Assembly (NCBI RefSeq): GCF_018882445.1
Contig: NZ_JACVOM010000005.1
Coordinates: 124,001-188,000 of the forward strand
Direction: 5' to 3'
Origin: Polynucleobacter sp. 15G-AUS-farblos
Lineage (GTDB): Bacteria > Pseudomonadota > Gammaproteobacteria > Burkholderiales > Burkholderiaceae
DNA length: 64,000 nt
Shown here one piece after another: positions 35,670-44,351 of this stretch. A program made the position numbers and the translations under genes. The notes under the pieces were generated by a model, which did no database searches, was not told where the DNA came from, and was given only the letters and a program-made list of their open reading frames with translations. Position 1 is the stretch's first letter. Each line of letters starts with the position of its first letter.

Positions 35670-36551
35670 ATGATGAGCATTAAGCCAGAAAAACCGTACA
35701 AGGATATTCTCTTTGAAGTCAAAGATCAGGTAGCGTGGATCACCATTAATCGCCCAAGAGTGTTAAATGCTTTCAGAGAGCAAACGCTTGATGAAATGAT
35801 TGATGCAGTCAAACTCACCAGAGAAGATCCATCGATTGCATGCATTGTGTTTACAGGCGCAGGTGATAAAGCCTTTTCTGCAGGCGGTGATTTTTATGCC
35901 ATGAAGCGTCTTACCTTTACTAACGGCTCTATGTGGAATGATCGAATGCTCGGCTTAGCAATGGCTATCCGTGGTGTTCCGATTCCAGCGATTGCGATGG
36001 TGAACGGTTGGTGTGTTGGCGGCGGTCATGAGCTCGCCCTGTGGTGTGATTTGGTCATTGGCTCTGAAAAATCTGTTTTTGGTCAAACAGGAGCAAAAGT
36101 AGGTGCCTGCCCAACGGTGGGTGCAACCCAATATCTGCCACGTATTGTTGGTGAACGTATTGCACGCGAGATGATTTTCTTGGCCAAACGATTTGACGCT
36201 AAGGAAGCCGAGCGAATTGGTCTGATCAATAAGTGCGTGCCTGAGGCAGATCTCCTCACGGAAACATTGGCTTGGTGTGAAAACATTAAGAGCAATAGCT
36301 CGCAAACAATTCGCATGACTAAGAAGAGTTTGAACTTTGAATCAGATCAGTTATATGCATCATGGCAGCATGGTATGGAATTGCTTGCCTATGTATGGGG
36401 ATCAGAAGAAAGTCTTGAGGGTATGAATGCCTTCCTGGAGGGACGTAAACCAGACTTCCAGCAATTTAGATTAAAAAATAAAGCTGCTCTAGAGGATTAC
36501 ATGGATGGCTTTAGAAAGAATTTGAACGCACCTCCAGATATGCGCGATTAG
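35670..36551 (+). CDS. Enoyl-CoA hydratase family protein, BadI/MenB-like
   Basis: Crotonase-fold protein of 293 residues. It resembles 2-ketocyclohexanecarboxyl-CoA hydrolase (BadI) and MenB more than fatty-acid hydratases: AWITINRPRVLNAFREQT, FTGAGDKAFSAGGDF, VNGWCVGGGHELALWCD and SEKSVFGQTGAKVGACP near residues 130-150. BadI hydrolytically opens an alicyclic ring. By analogy this enzyme may cleave or rearrange a cyclic beta-keto acyl-CoA, but this is inference. Two adjacent ATGs exist; GGAG lies just before. It is followed after 8 bp by the CoA-transferase. Confidence 0.82.
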   Translation: MMSIKPEKPYKDILFEVKDQVAWITINRPRVLNAFREQTLDEMIDAVKLTREDPSIACIVFTGAGDKAFSAGGDFYAMKRLTFTNGSMWNDRMLGLAMAIRGVPIPAIAMVNGWCVGGGHELALWCDLVIGSEKSVFGQTGAKVGACPTVGATQYLPRIVGERIAREMIFLAKRFDAKEAERIGLINKCVPEADLLTETLAWCENIKSNSSQTIRMTKKSLNFESDQLYASWQHGMELLAYVWGSEESLEGMNAFLEGRKPDFQQFRLKNKAALEDYMDGFRKNLNAPPDMRD

Positions 36552-36559
36552 TCCAGCAT

Positions 36560-37786
36560 ATGAAATCAGAAGCTCAGGCCAGTGCAATGATCCAGGAAGG
36601 CGCTTTAGCAGGATTTAAAGTGCTCGACCTGAGTCGTGTGCTAGCTGGGCCCTGGTGTGGTCAGTTGTTAGGTGACTTGGGTGCGGAAGTAGTCAAGGTT
36701 GAGTCACCTGCTGGTGGTGATGACACACGTACCTGGGGCCCTCCTTTTTTGGAGGGTGAGTCTGCCTACTTTCTGGGTTGCAATCGGAACAAGCAAGGCG
36801 TGGCGATTGATTTCTCAGGTCCAGAAGGAAAAAAATTATTAGCAGAGTTAATCCCTCAATTTGATGTTCTGATTGAAAACTTCAAAAGTGGTACTTTAGA
36901 TAAATGGGGATTTGATTCGGCTTGGTTTGAAGAAAATGCACCCAAAGTAGTGCGTTGCTCTATCACTGGCTATGGCAGTCGTGGAGCGCATTCGGCATTA
37001 CCGGGGTATGACTTTATTTTGCAGGCTGAATCTGGCTTGATGAGTATTGCTGGGGCAGTAGATGGAGAGCCAACGAAGTATGGAGTTGCGATTGTGGATC
37101 TTGCTACAGGCATGATGGCAGCGAATGCAATTCAGGCTGCTTTATTGGCTCGATATAGAACGGGCAAAGGGCAGGCGGTTGAGGTGTCCCTATTTGATAC
37201 ATCCATTGCCTTGCTTGCTAATGTAGGTAATAGTCATCTAGCTACGGCAAAAGATTCTGGACGCTATGGCAATGGTCACCCTACGATTGTTCCCTATACA
37301 ACTTTCCATTGCCTTGATGGCATGGTTGCGCTTGCGGTAGGCAATGACAAGCAATTTGTGAAGTTATCGCAACTCTTAGGTCATGCCGAGTGGGCGGAAG
37401 ACGATCGTTTCAAAACCAATGCTGCACGGGTACAAAACAGGGAGCTGATTGACGGTCTCGTTGCAGAACAGTTGAAATTATTTCCTAGCAATGAATTGAT
37501 TGATTTATTTAGAGCCAACGGCATTCCAATTGGTAGGGTAAATACCGTTAAGCAAGCGCTTTCATCAGAGCAGACTGCTGCTAAAAATATGGTGCTTGAG
37601 ATTGCGCACTCAAAAGTAGGTAAGTTCAAATCATTGGCGTCACCACTCACAATGCATGGAACAGTGAATAACAAGAATCATGCTCCCCCGCTGCTTGGGG
37701 AACATACAGATAAAGTATTACAGCATTACCTTGGATTAAGCGCAGGTGAATTAAAGGAATTAAAAAATAAAAAAGTAATTCAATAA
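36560..37786 (+). CDS. CaiB/BaiF family CoA-transferase
   Basis: Second class III CoA-transferase, 408 residues. It has VLDLSRVLAGPWCGQLLGDLGAEVVKVE, GDDTRTWGPPF, CNRNKQGVAIDF, VLIENFKSGTLDKWG, SITGYGSRG and the catalytic Asp region GVAIVDLATGMMAANAI. The GDDTRTWGPP motif places it in the common branch, whereas the paralogue at 12843 lacks this exact motif. It probably activates the acid that the preceding hydrolase-like enzyme later processes. Confidence 0.9.
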   Translation: MKSEAQASAMIQEGALAGFKVLDLSRVLAGPWCGQLLGDLGAEVVKVESPAGGDDTRTWGPPFLEGESAYFLGCNRNKQGVAIDFSGPEGKKLLAELIPQFDVLIENFKSGTLDKWGFDSAWFEENAPKVVRCSITGYGSRGAHSALPGYDFILQAESGLMSIAGAVDGEPTKYGVAIVDLATGMMAANAIQAALLARYRTGKGQAVEVSLFDTSIALLANVGNSHLATAKDSGRYGNGHPTIVPYTTFHCLDGMVALAVGNDKQFVKLSQLLGHAEWAEDDRFKTNAARVQNRELIDGLVAEQLKLFPSNELIDLFRANGIPIGRVNTVKQALSSEQTAAKNMVLEIAHSKVGKFKSLASPLTMHGTVNNKNHAPPLLGEHTDKVLQHYLGLSAGELKELKNKKVIQ

Positions 37787-37816
37787 GTCCCAAATACAGG
37801 GATCGGAGGAGACAAA

Positions 37817-38815
37817 ATGAAATCTGTCCTAAGTAAAAAAGTAACAAGCTTACTGATTGGCCTTGCTTCAATCGGCGTATTTCAGACGGCAGTGCATGCG
37901 CAAGCAGATAGTTACCCCAATCGACCGATTAAGTTGGTCATTACCTGGCCAGTGGGTGGTTTTGCAGATACGCTCGGACGTGCTGTCGCCAATCAACTCG
38001 GGCCTATTCTGGGTCAACAAATCGTAGTAGAAAACCGGGGTGGCGCTAACGGCATGATAGGTGCTGATGCAGTTGCCAAAGCAGCGCCAGATGGATATAC
38101 CTTAATGTTTCAATCGGTCACATCGCATGCGATTAATCCAACCATGTATGGCAAGACTCCTTACTCAACAGAGAAGGATATTGTTCCATTGGCAGTAGTG
38201 GCCTCAGTGCCGATGTTATTGGTGGCTAATCCCAATTTGCCAGCTAAAAATATCGCAGAGCTCATTGCATTGGCAAAAAAGAAACCGGATGAACTTTCCT
38301 ATGCGAGCTTTGGTAATGGCAGTGCAAGTCACTTAGCTGGCGAGCTATTTACAAACCAAGCGGGTATCAAAATGACTCATATCCCCTATAAAGGCGGGGC
38401 TCCTGCAATTACGGATACCTTAAGTGGTCAAGTCCCAATGAGTTTTTCTGCATTTGGTGTGGCTTTGCCACATGTCAAAAGTGGCAAGCTCATTGCTTTA
38501 GGGACTACAGGACCTACTAGAGCAAAGCTTTTACCGGATGTACCGACGATTGAGGAGGCTGGCAACTTAAAAGCTTATGAGATGTCAATTGTCTATGCTG
38601 TTTGGGCGCCAGCCGGTGTGCCAGCACCAATCGTGAGTAAGTTAAGTAAAGCTCTTGAGCAAGTAGTTGCTTCTGCTGCATTTAAAGAGAAGTTGGTAAA
38701 TGATGGTGGTGAGGTGATGAATATCTCCACACCAGCAGAGAGCAACGCATATTTTCAAAAAGAAATGCAGCGATTAAGCAAGATTGTTAAAAATGGCAAT
38801 ATAAAGGCGGACTAA
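37817..38815 (+). CDS. Bug-family tripartite tricarboxylate transporter receptor
   Basis: Sixth Bug receptor, 332 residues, preceded by a strong GGAGGAGA Shine-Dalgarno. The signal peptide ends near VHAQA, then YPNRPIKLVITWPVGGFADTLG and VVENRGGANGMIGADAVAKAAPDGYTLM. First of a tandem pair; the next gene begins 1 bp after its stop. Confidence 0.9.
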   Translation: MKSVLSKKVTSLLIGLASIGVFQTAVHAQADSYPNRPIKLVITWPVGGFADTLGRAVANQLGPILGQQIVVENRGGANGMIGADAVAKAAPDGYTLMFQSVTSHAINPTMYGKTPYSTEKDIVPLAVVASVPMLLVANPNLPAKNIAELIALAKKKPDELSYASFGNGSASHLAGELFTNQAGIKMTHIPYKGGAPAITDTLSGQVPMSFSAFGVALPHVKSGKLIALGTTGPTRAKLLPDVPTIEEAGNLKAYEMSIVYAVWAPAGVPAPIVSKLSKALEQVVASAAFKEKLVNDGGEVMNISTPAESNAYFQKEMQRLSKIVKNGNIKAD

Positions 38816-38816
38816 T

Positions 38817-39803
38817 ATGAAAAACACACTTCAAAAAGTAGTAGTAGCAGGCTTAATTCAATTTTGTGCCATTGGCTTAGTGAATGCGCAAAACAGGGAT
38901 GTAGCTTCTTACCCTAATAAGCCGATTCGAATTATTAATCCATTAGCAGCTGGTGGTGCAGTTGACACGATGGCACGTATGTTGGCGCCTACCTTACAAG
39001 AAATCTTGGGTCAGCCAATTGTGATTGAAAGCAAGCCCGGCGCTGGTGGCACGATTGGCGCAAACTTTGTTGCTAAGTCTCCAGCTGATGGCTACACCAT
39101 TTTGATGGTGTATGACACCTTCGCTGTGAATCCCCACGTTTATAAGAATCTCCCCTTTGATTCATTTAAAGATTTGGCTCCAGTCACTGAGTTAGTGAAA
39201 ATTCCATTAGTAGTGGTAGCGGGAAATAAGTTGCCAGCCAATAATTTACGTGAGCTTGCTGACTTAGCGAAATCCAGAAGCAATGGGATTACCTTTTCTA
39301 GTGGTGGTGCGGGTAGCTCGGGACACCTCGCAGCTGAATTACTCAAAACCAATTTAGGTATTGAGATGACCCACATTCCATACAAGGGAGGTGGCCCTGC
39401 AATGACTGCGACAATTGGTGGTGAGACTGATATAACGATTTTGGGTGCCGTGATTACAGTGCCTCAAATTAAGGGCGGTAACTTAAAAGCCTTGGCAGTG
39501 CTAGGCAAGAAGCGGACACCTGCTTTGCCTCAAGTGCCTACAGCAAGTGAGCAAGGTCTAAGTAACTTTGATGTGAGCTCTTGGGTTGGTGTATTGGTTC
39601 CTGCAGGAACACCGGCACCTATTATTGACAAGATCAATAATGCCTTTGCACAAGCTTTGAAAAATCCTTCCGTTCAAGCTCGTATGGCTGAGCAGGGGAA
39701 TGAGGTTGTTGCTAGTTCACCAGCCCAGTTTGGCGTATTTCTAAATCAAGAATCCGCTAAATGGGCAAAGGTTATTAAGGACAATAATATTCAGCTTGAT
39801 TAA
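38817..39803 (+). CDS. Bug-family tripartite tricarboxylate transporter receptor
   Basis: Seventh Bug receptor, 328 residues, with a signal peptide (VNAQN) followed by YPNKPIRIINPLAAGGAVDTMA, VIESKPGAGGTIGANFVA and PADGYTIL. The start is one base after the previous stop, so the pair is tightly coupled. As at 15855-17820, a tandem receptor pair closes a CoA-transferase/crotonase module. A terminator follows. Confidence 0.9.
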   Translation: MKNTLQKVVVAGLIQFCAIGLVNAQNRDVASYPNKPIRIINPLAAGGAVDTMARMLAPTLQEILGQPIVIESKPGAGGTIGANFVAKSPADGYTILMVYDTFAVNPHVYKNLPFDSFKDLAPVTELVKIPLVVVAGNKLPANNLRELADLAKSRSNGITFSSGGAGSSGHLAAELLKTNLGIEMTHIPYKGGGPAMTATIGGETDITILGAVITVPQIKGGNLKALAVLGKKRTPALPQVPTASEQGLSNFDVSSWVGVLVPAGTPAPIIDKINNAFAQALKNPSVQARMAEQGNEVVASSPAQFGVFLNQESAKWAKVIKDNNIQLD

Positions 39804-39821
39804 GTAGTAAGCAAATAAGCT

Positions 39822-39859
39822 AGAGCGGGCAGTGCTGATGCATTGCCCGCTCTCATTTT
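39822..39859. terminator. Intrinsic terminator between convergent genes
   Basis: A 10-bp perfect stem, AGAGCGGGCA / TGCCCGCTCT, has a 12-base loop and is followed by CATTTTTT. It closes the receptor operon and lies just before the stop codon of the convergent nitroreductase gene at 39860. Confidence 0.85.
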
Positions 39860-40495
39860 TTATTCAATCTTGCTAATCAGTTGATCCATAGGACGTCTTA
39901 CTTTTTTCAGATTTACTAACCAGTCCTCATCTGCCTTTCGATAGCCTAAAGGGAGTAGGGCTACGCTGCGCAGTCCTTTTTCCTTCAGATTGAGGATCTC
40001 ATCCAGTGCAGCCGGATTGAATCCTTCCATCGGTGTGGAATCGACTTCTTCGAACGCTGCCGCAATCAAGGCCGTGCCTAATGCAATATAGGCCTGCTTG
40101 GCAGCATGGTTGAAGTTCACTTCAGCGTCTTTTGCGGTGTAATTTTTCAGGAGGTTTTGGCGATATGCTGTCCCGGCTTCACTCTTAAGCTTACGCATTT
40201 CCTCCGTCATATCAAATGCGTCATTGATGCGCTGAGCCGTGTAGTTATCCCAGGCGGCAAAGACAAGTAAATAACTGCAATCCGTTATTTGAGATTGATC
40301 CGAGGCTATAGCGCGGATTTTTTCACGGATGGCTTTATTACTAATAACAAGGATCTCATAAGGTTGAAGCCCACTTGAGCTGGCACTCAATCGAATGGCT
40401 TCCAGAATATTTTTTAGCTTTGCTTCGGGGACTACTTTGCTTGAATCCATCTTTTTAGTAGCGTAGCGCCACTGTAATTTATCTACGAGACTCAT
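39860..40495 (-). CDS. NAD(P)H-dependent nitroreductase (NfsB-like)
   Basis: FMN nitroreductase of 211 residues. N-terminal WRYATKKMDSSKVVPEAKLKNILEAIRLSASSSGLQPYEIL is the classic NfsB/FRase pattern. Near the C-terminus EEVDSTPMEGFNPAALDEIL and VALLPLGYRKADEDW are typical. It is monocistronic, with its own upstream region in the gap before wecB. Confidence 0.87.
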   Translation of the reverse strand: MSLVDKLQWRYATKKMDSSKVVPEAKLKNILEAIRLSASSSGLQPYEILVISNKAIREKIRAIASDQSQITDCSYLLVFAAWDNYTAQRINDAFDMTEEMRKLKSEAGTAYRQNLLKNYTAKDAEVNFNHAAKQAYIALGTALIAAAFEEVDSTPMEGFNPAALDEILNLKEKGLRSVALLPLGYRKADEDWLVNLKKVRRPMDQLISKIE

Positions 40496-41035
40496 TCATA
40501 TTCCTTTGGAGGTTGATTAATACAGCAATGCACCCATTTTAAATTAAATAGGCAATTGATATTCCCATGATTTATCAAGCGCTAGTAAGTCTCTATACGT
40601 GTGAATTTACTGCTATATATATTGATTACTGAAGCATACTGGTGAGAAAACCGCTTGCAATGAGTATCGAATAGAGAAGAGTAATTGATTCAACCACTCC
40701 TGAAGATCAGTAATTGGTAACCCAGTCCTTTTTTGGATTGAACTTGAGAAGTTTGCTTTCATGCATCAGACCTTAGGCCCTACATTGGTAGGGTATGAAT
40801 TTGCTAGGGCCATCTAGCGCAAGTTGAAGCTCAGAGCCGCCTTCACTTCTTGCACCAAAAAGAGGCTTTTAAGAGAAACCACAAGAGTTGTAGGTCCTTA
40901 CTGAATAGGCTGCTTTATTAGCCATAAAGTCAATAATCATTACAATAAGGATGACAATTCAAAGCTTTGGGCCTAACTATTTAGGTGTTTTGTTTGAGAT
41001 TTGTTATTAGTAACAATTTTCTTTACAAGGCAAGT
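40496..41035. other. Long upstream region of the polysaccharide operon
   Basis: A 540-bp region without a credible gene, divergent between the nitroreductase and wecB. The segment 40776-40857 can form a set of hairpins with a mutually exclusive alternative pairing. No ops/JUMPstart element, c-di-GMP riboswitch core or clear promoter could be recognised. A possible -10 (TACAAT) lies near 40940. Confidence 0.4.
40776..40857 (+). promoter_or_regulatory. Possible structured 5' leader element upstream of wecB
   Basis: Hairpin 1 is CCCTAC-ATTG-GTAGGG (40778-40793). Hairpin 2 is GCTAG-GGCCAT-CTAGC (40803-40818). Hairpin 3 is GCAAG..GAAG / CTTC..CTTGC (40818-40857). The 5' arm GGCCCTA (40776-40782) is also complementary to TAGGGCC (40805-40811), which would break hairpins 1 and 2. 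Such a choice is typical of attenuators, but transcription of the region is unproven. Confidence 0.3.
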
Positions 41036-42133
41036 ATGTCGTTGATCCCAATGAAGATATTAATTGTCTGTGGGACTCGCCCCGAGATCATTAAATTAGC
41101 TCCGGTTTACCATTTTCTACGCACCCAAAATTGGTGCGAGGTGACATGGTTGCATACCGGCCAGCATCAAGAAATGGCTGAGCAAATTTTAGAGTGCTTT
41201 GATATTGTCCCCGACATTGTTTTGACGAGGGCTGGAAGCTCGCTTTCAGAATTTAGTATTGGATGTCGTCAGCAATTGGATGCGGTGATGGAATCCTCAA
41301 AATGGAGCACTGTCATTGTTCAGGGGGATACTGAAAGCGCTTTTCTGGGTGGTTTATCGGCTTTCTATCAGCGTATTCCTGTAGCGCATGTTGAGGCAGG
41401 GTTGAGAACGTATGACTTAACGAGACCTTTCCCTGAGGAAGGTCTACGTCAAATGCTATCGCGTATTACCCAATTCCATTTTCCACCCACCGAGGGTGGA
41501 CGACTTGCTTTAATCCGTGAAGCTATTCCGGAGAAAAATATTGTCATTACAGGGAATACTGTAGTTGATGCGCAAAAATGGGTGATAGAGAAATATCAAA
41601 TCCATAAGGAAGAGTCCCAGTACAAAAATATCCTTGTCACCATGCATCGGCGTGAGAACTGGGGTAGTGATATTGAGGAGGCTTGCACAGCGATTGCAAG
41701 CCTTGCCAAGAGACATCCTAATCTCCATGTACTTTTTCCAGTGCACCTGAATCCAGTAGTGAAGAAATCAGTCGACCCCATCCTAGGTGGTCTACCTAAT
41801 GTGTCTCTAGTAAATCCCTTGGGTTACCTAGAGATGCAGCAAGCCATCGCAAATGCATGGCTCATCCTGACGGATTCTGGCGGCATACAGGAAGAGGCGC
41901 CAACCTTCCAAGTGCCGGTATTAGTGTTGAGAAAGGAAACTGAAAGGCCTGAAGCAGTTGAGGCCGGCTGCGCTAAGATTATTGGAACGAGCGGCGAGGC
42001 GATTATTCATGAAGTTGAGTCTCTCTTGAGTAATACATCTCTGTATGAGGCTATGAAACCACTCAGTAATCCCTTTGGGGATGGTCGTGCAAGCGAGCGT
42101 ATTGCACAAACTCTTGAGGCACACCTAAGTTAA
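41036..42133 (+). CDS. wecB: UDP-N-acetylglucosamine 2-epimerase (non-hydrolysing)
   Basis: WecB-type epimerase of 365 residues that interconverts UDP-GlcNAc and UDP-ManNAc in the cytoplasm. It has CGTRPEIIKLAPVY, QGDTESAFLGGLSAFY, HVEAGLRTYDLTRPFPEE, VITGNTVVDA, TMHRRENWG, LTDSGGIQEEAPTF and KETERPEAVEAG, covering both lobes. The frame extends to 40985, but the ATG at 41036 with AAGG 5 bp upstream gives the family N-terminus. It is 4 bp before nfrB. In E. coli WecB is required for the Nfr polysaccharide, which explains its place here. Confidence 0.93.
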   Translation: MSLIPMKILIVCGTRPEIIKLAPVYHFLRTQNWCEVTWLHTGQHQEMAEQILECFDIVPDIVLTRAGSSLSEFSIGCRQQLDAVMESSKWSTVIVQGDTESAFLGGLSAFYQRIPVAHVEAGLRTYDLTRPFPEEGLRQMLSRITQFHFPPTEGGRLALIREAIPEKNIVITGNTVVDAQKWVIEKYQIHKEESQYKNILVTMHRRENWGSDIEEACTAIASLAKRHPNLHVLFPVHLNPVVKKSVDPILGGLPNVSLVNPLGYLEMQQAIANAWLILTDSGGIQEEAPTFQVPVLVLRKETERPEAVEAGCAKIIGTSGEAIIHEVESLLSNTSLYEAMKPLSNPFGDGRASERIAQTLEAHLS

Positions 42134-42137
42134 TTTT

Positions 42138-44351
42138 ATGTATTGGGTTGATATAGTAGCGAGCTATCTTTTTATACTGAAATACGTTGCTATTGCAGTT
42201 GCTATCATCATTTCCATTAGTAGTATCGACGACTTAATAATTGACTGTGTATATTGGGGTCGTCGCCTGATTCGTGCGCTAACAATCTACCGTCAGCATC
42301 CTCGTATGCTGTACTCCGCTTTATTCGATGTTCCAGAAAAACCTCTCGCAATTATGGTGCCGGCGTGGCATGAGACTGGCGTCATTGGCAAGATGGCTGA
42401 GTTAGCAGCCATCACCTTAGATTATGAGAATTACCATATCTTTGTGGGTACCTACCCAAACGATCCAGATACGCAATTGGATGTGGATAAAGTCTGTGCG
42501 GTATTTCCTAATGTGCATAAGGTGGTGTGCGCGCGACCAGGGCCTACCAGCAAGGCGGATTGCTTAAATAATGTATTAGATGCCATTCTGCAGTTTGAAT
42601 TGCAAGCGAGCTTAGAGTTCTCTGGCTTTATTTTGCATGACTCCGAAGATGTGCTTTCCCCATTGGAGCTTCGCCTATTTAACTATCTCCTGCCGAAGAA
42701 GGATTTGATTCAAATTCCGGTCTACCCATTTGAAAGAAGCTGGAAAAACTTTACTTGTATGCACTACCTAGATGAATTTGCAGAGTTGCATGGCAAAGAC
42801 GTAGTGGTAAGAGAGGCCTTAGCAGGGCAGGTACCAAGCGCAGGAGTAGGCACTTGTTTTAGCCGTAAGGCAGTACTGGCGTTACTAGAGGATGGTGATG
42901 GTATTGCATTTGATGCACAAAGCTTGACGGAAGACTATGACATTGGCTTTCGCTTGAAAGCCAAAGGTCTAAATGAAATCTTTGTTCGCTTTCCGGTCAT
43001 CCTGGATGATTCAGCGGCGGCTAGAAAAAAGCTCCTGGTCGGACAAAGTATTCGAGAGTCGAACGTGATCTGTGTTCGAGAATATTTTCCAGATACCATC
43101 ACTACTGCCATTCGACAAAAATCACGATGGATTACAGGCATTGTTTTTCAGGGATATAAAACCCATCACTGGACAAGTAATCCAATCTTGAATTACTTTT
43201 TATGGCGAGATCGAAAAGGGGCGATCACCAATTTCATTAGCTTTATTGCCACCATCATTTTGATGCAATTGATTTTGCTTTGGCTATATCAAAATCTATG
43301 GCCTGGTGCGTATCATTTCCTATCCATTTTTGAATCAAGTGAATGGTTGATGGGCTTTCTGTGGTTGAACTTCTTTTTGATGATGAATCGTATTGCCCAG
43401 CGAATATTTTTTGTGACGTCTTATTACGGATTATTTGAGGGTTTACTTTCAGTTCCTCGATTGTTTTGGGGTAACTACATCAATTTCATGGCTAATTGGA
43501 AAGCTGTGAAGCAGGTTATTGCACATGGGGATGTCCGCCGTATTGCCTGGGATAAGACCACGCATGACTTTCCAACTATTGGCCTAGAGAATGCTGAGCG
43601 TAAGAAATTAGGACAGATTTTGATGGATCGCGGTGTGATTACTGGTGATCAACTGAATACCGTATTGATGCACAAGCAGACTGGTATGAAGATTGGCAGT
43701 GCATTAGTACATGAAGGTATTTTGACTTCAAGTGAATTAGCGGATGCTCTTGCAATCCAGGCGGGTGTCTCTGCTGAATCGATTGATCCTTATGCCATTT
43801 CCAAAGATCTGATAGAGATGATTCCCCCTGCAATTGCCTTGCATTACGCGATATTGCCTTTTCGATTAGAAGACTCTGGATTGGTTGTTGCTAGTGAGTC
43901 TGCCTTAGACCCTATATCGCTTGCAGCCATTAGTCGAAAATTACACCGTCAAATCTTGTACGTCATTGTGCCTAAGGGGCAGGTCACTATTGGCCTGAGA
44001 AAATGGTACGCCCGCAATAAGTCGGCTGACCCTCGTCAAGCGCTAGACGATGCCTTAAGTTCAGGAAAAATAAAGCCCAATCAAGCAGAAGAGATTTGGC
44101 GATTTTATGTATCAAGGCAGCTCTTGTTAGCGGAGATCTTGCAATCTCTAGGCCACATTAATGAAGCTGCTTTAAGAGCCCTACTACTGCAACATTCCGT
44201 TACAAACTTATATTTGGGTGATTTTTTAGTAGATAAAAATATTATCTCGAGAGAGACTCTAGAAAAGGCGCTTGAGCTCCAACGTAAGCTTCAACCTGAT
44301 ATGTCGCAATTAATTGCATCTGGTATTCCACTGCAGGATGCAAGATCATGA
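42138..44351 (+). CDS. nfrB: NfrB-like glycosyltransferase with C-terminal MshEN (c-di-GMP) domain
   Basis: Inner-membrane GT2 glycosyltransferase of 737 residues, a homologue of phage N4 adsorption protein B. A membrane segment at about 10-35 is followed by the GT2 domain with the acidic motif H-D-S-E-D (D168/D171), the catalytic T-E-D (E265/D266) and R-Q-K-S-R-W (326-331). Further membrane helices lie at about 360-460. From about residue 486 there is an MshEN/GspE-N domain (KLGQILMDRGVITGDQL and KIGSALVHEGILTSSELADAL) that binds c-di-GMP in relatives, then another helical segment. In E. coli NfrB makes a ManNAc-based polymer when c-di-GMP is bound. Its stop overlaps nfrA as ATGA. Confidence 0.9.
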   Translation: MYWVDIVASYLFILKYVAIAVAIIISISSIDDLIIDCVYWGRRLIRALTIYRQHPRMLYSALFDVPEKPLAIMVPAWHETGVIGKMAELAAITLDYENYHIFVGTYPNDPDTQLDVDKVCAVFPNVHKVVCARPGPTSKADCLNNVLDAILQFELQASLEFSGFILHDSEDVLSPLELRLFNYLLPKKDLIQIPVYPFERSWKNFTCMHYLDEFAELHGKDVVVREALAGQVPSAGVGTCFSRKAVLALLEDGDGIAFDAQSLTEDYDIGFRLKAKGLNEIFVRFPVILDDSAAARKKLLVGQSIRESNVICVREYFPDTITTAIRQKSRWITGIVFQGYKTHHWTSNPILNYFLWRDRKGAITNFISFIATIILMQLILLWLYQNLWPGAYHFLSIFESSEWLMGFLWLNFFLMMNRIAQRIFFVTSYYGLFEGLLSVPRLFWGNYINFMANWKAVKQVIAHGDVRRIAWDKTTHDFPTIGLENAERKKLGQILMDRGVITGDQLNTVLMHKQTGMKIGSALVHEGILTSSELADALAIQAGVSAESIDPYAISKDLIEMIPPAIALHYAILPFRLEDSGLVVASESALDPISLAAISRKLHRQILYVIVPKGQVTIGLRKWYARNKSADPRQALDDALSSGKIKPNQAEEIWRFYVSRQLLLAEILQSLGHINEAALRALLLQHSVTNLYLGDFLVDKNIISRETLEKALELQRKLQPDMSQLIASGIPLQDARS

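Noticed and set aside
40985-41035. N-terminal extension of wecB from an upstream start
   Set aside because: The extra 17 residues are hydrophobic and unlike the family, and the ATG at 41036 has the better ribosome site.
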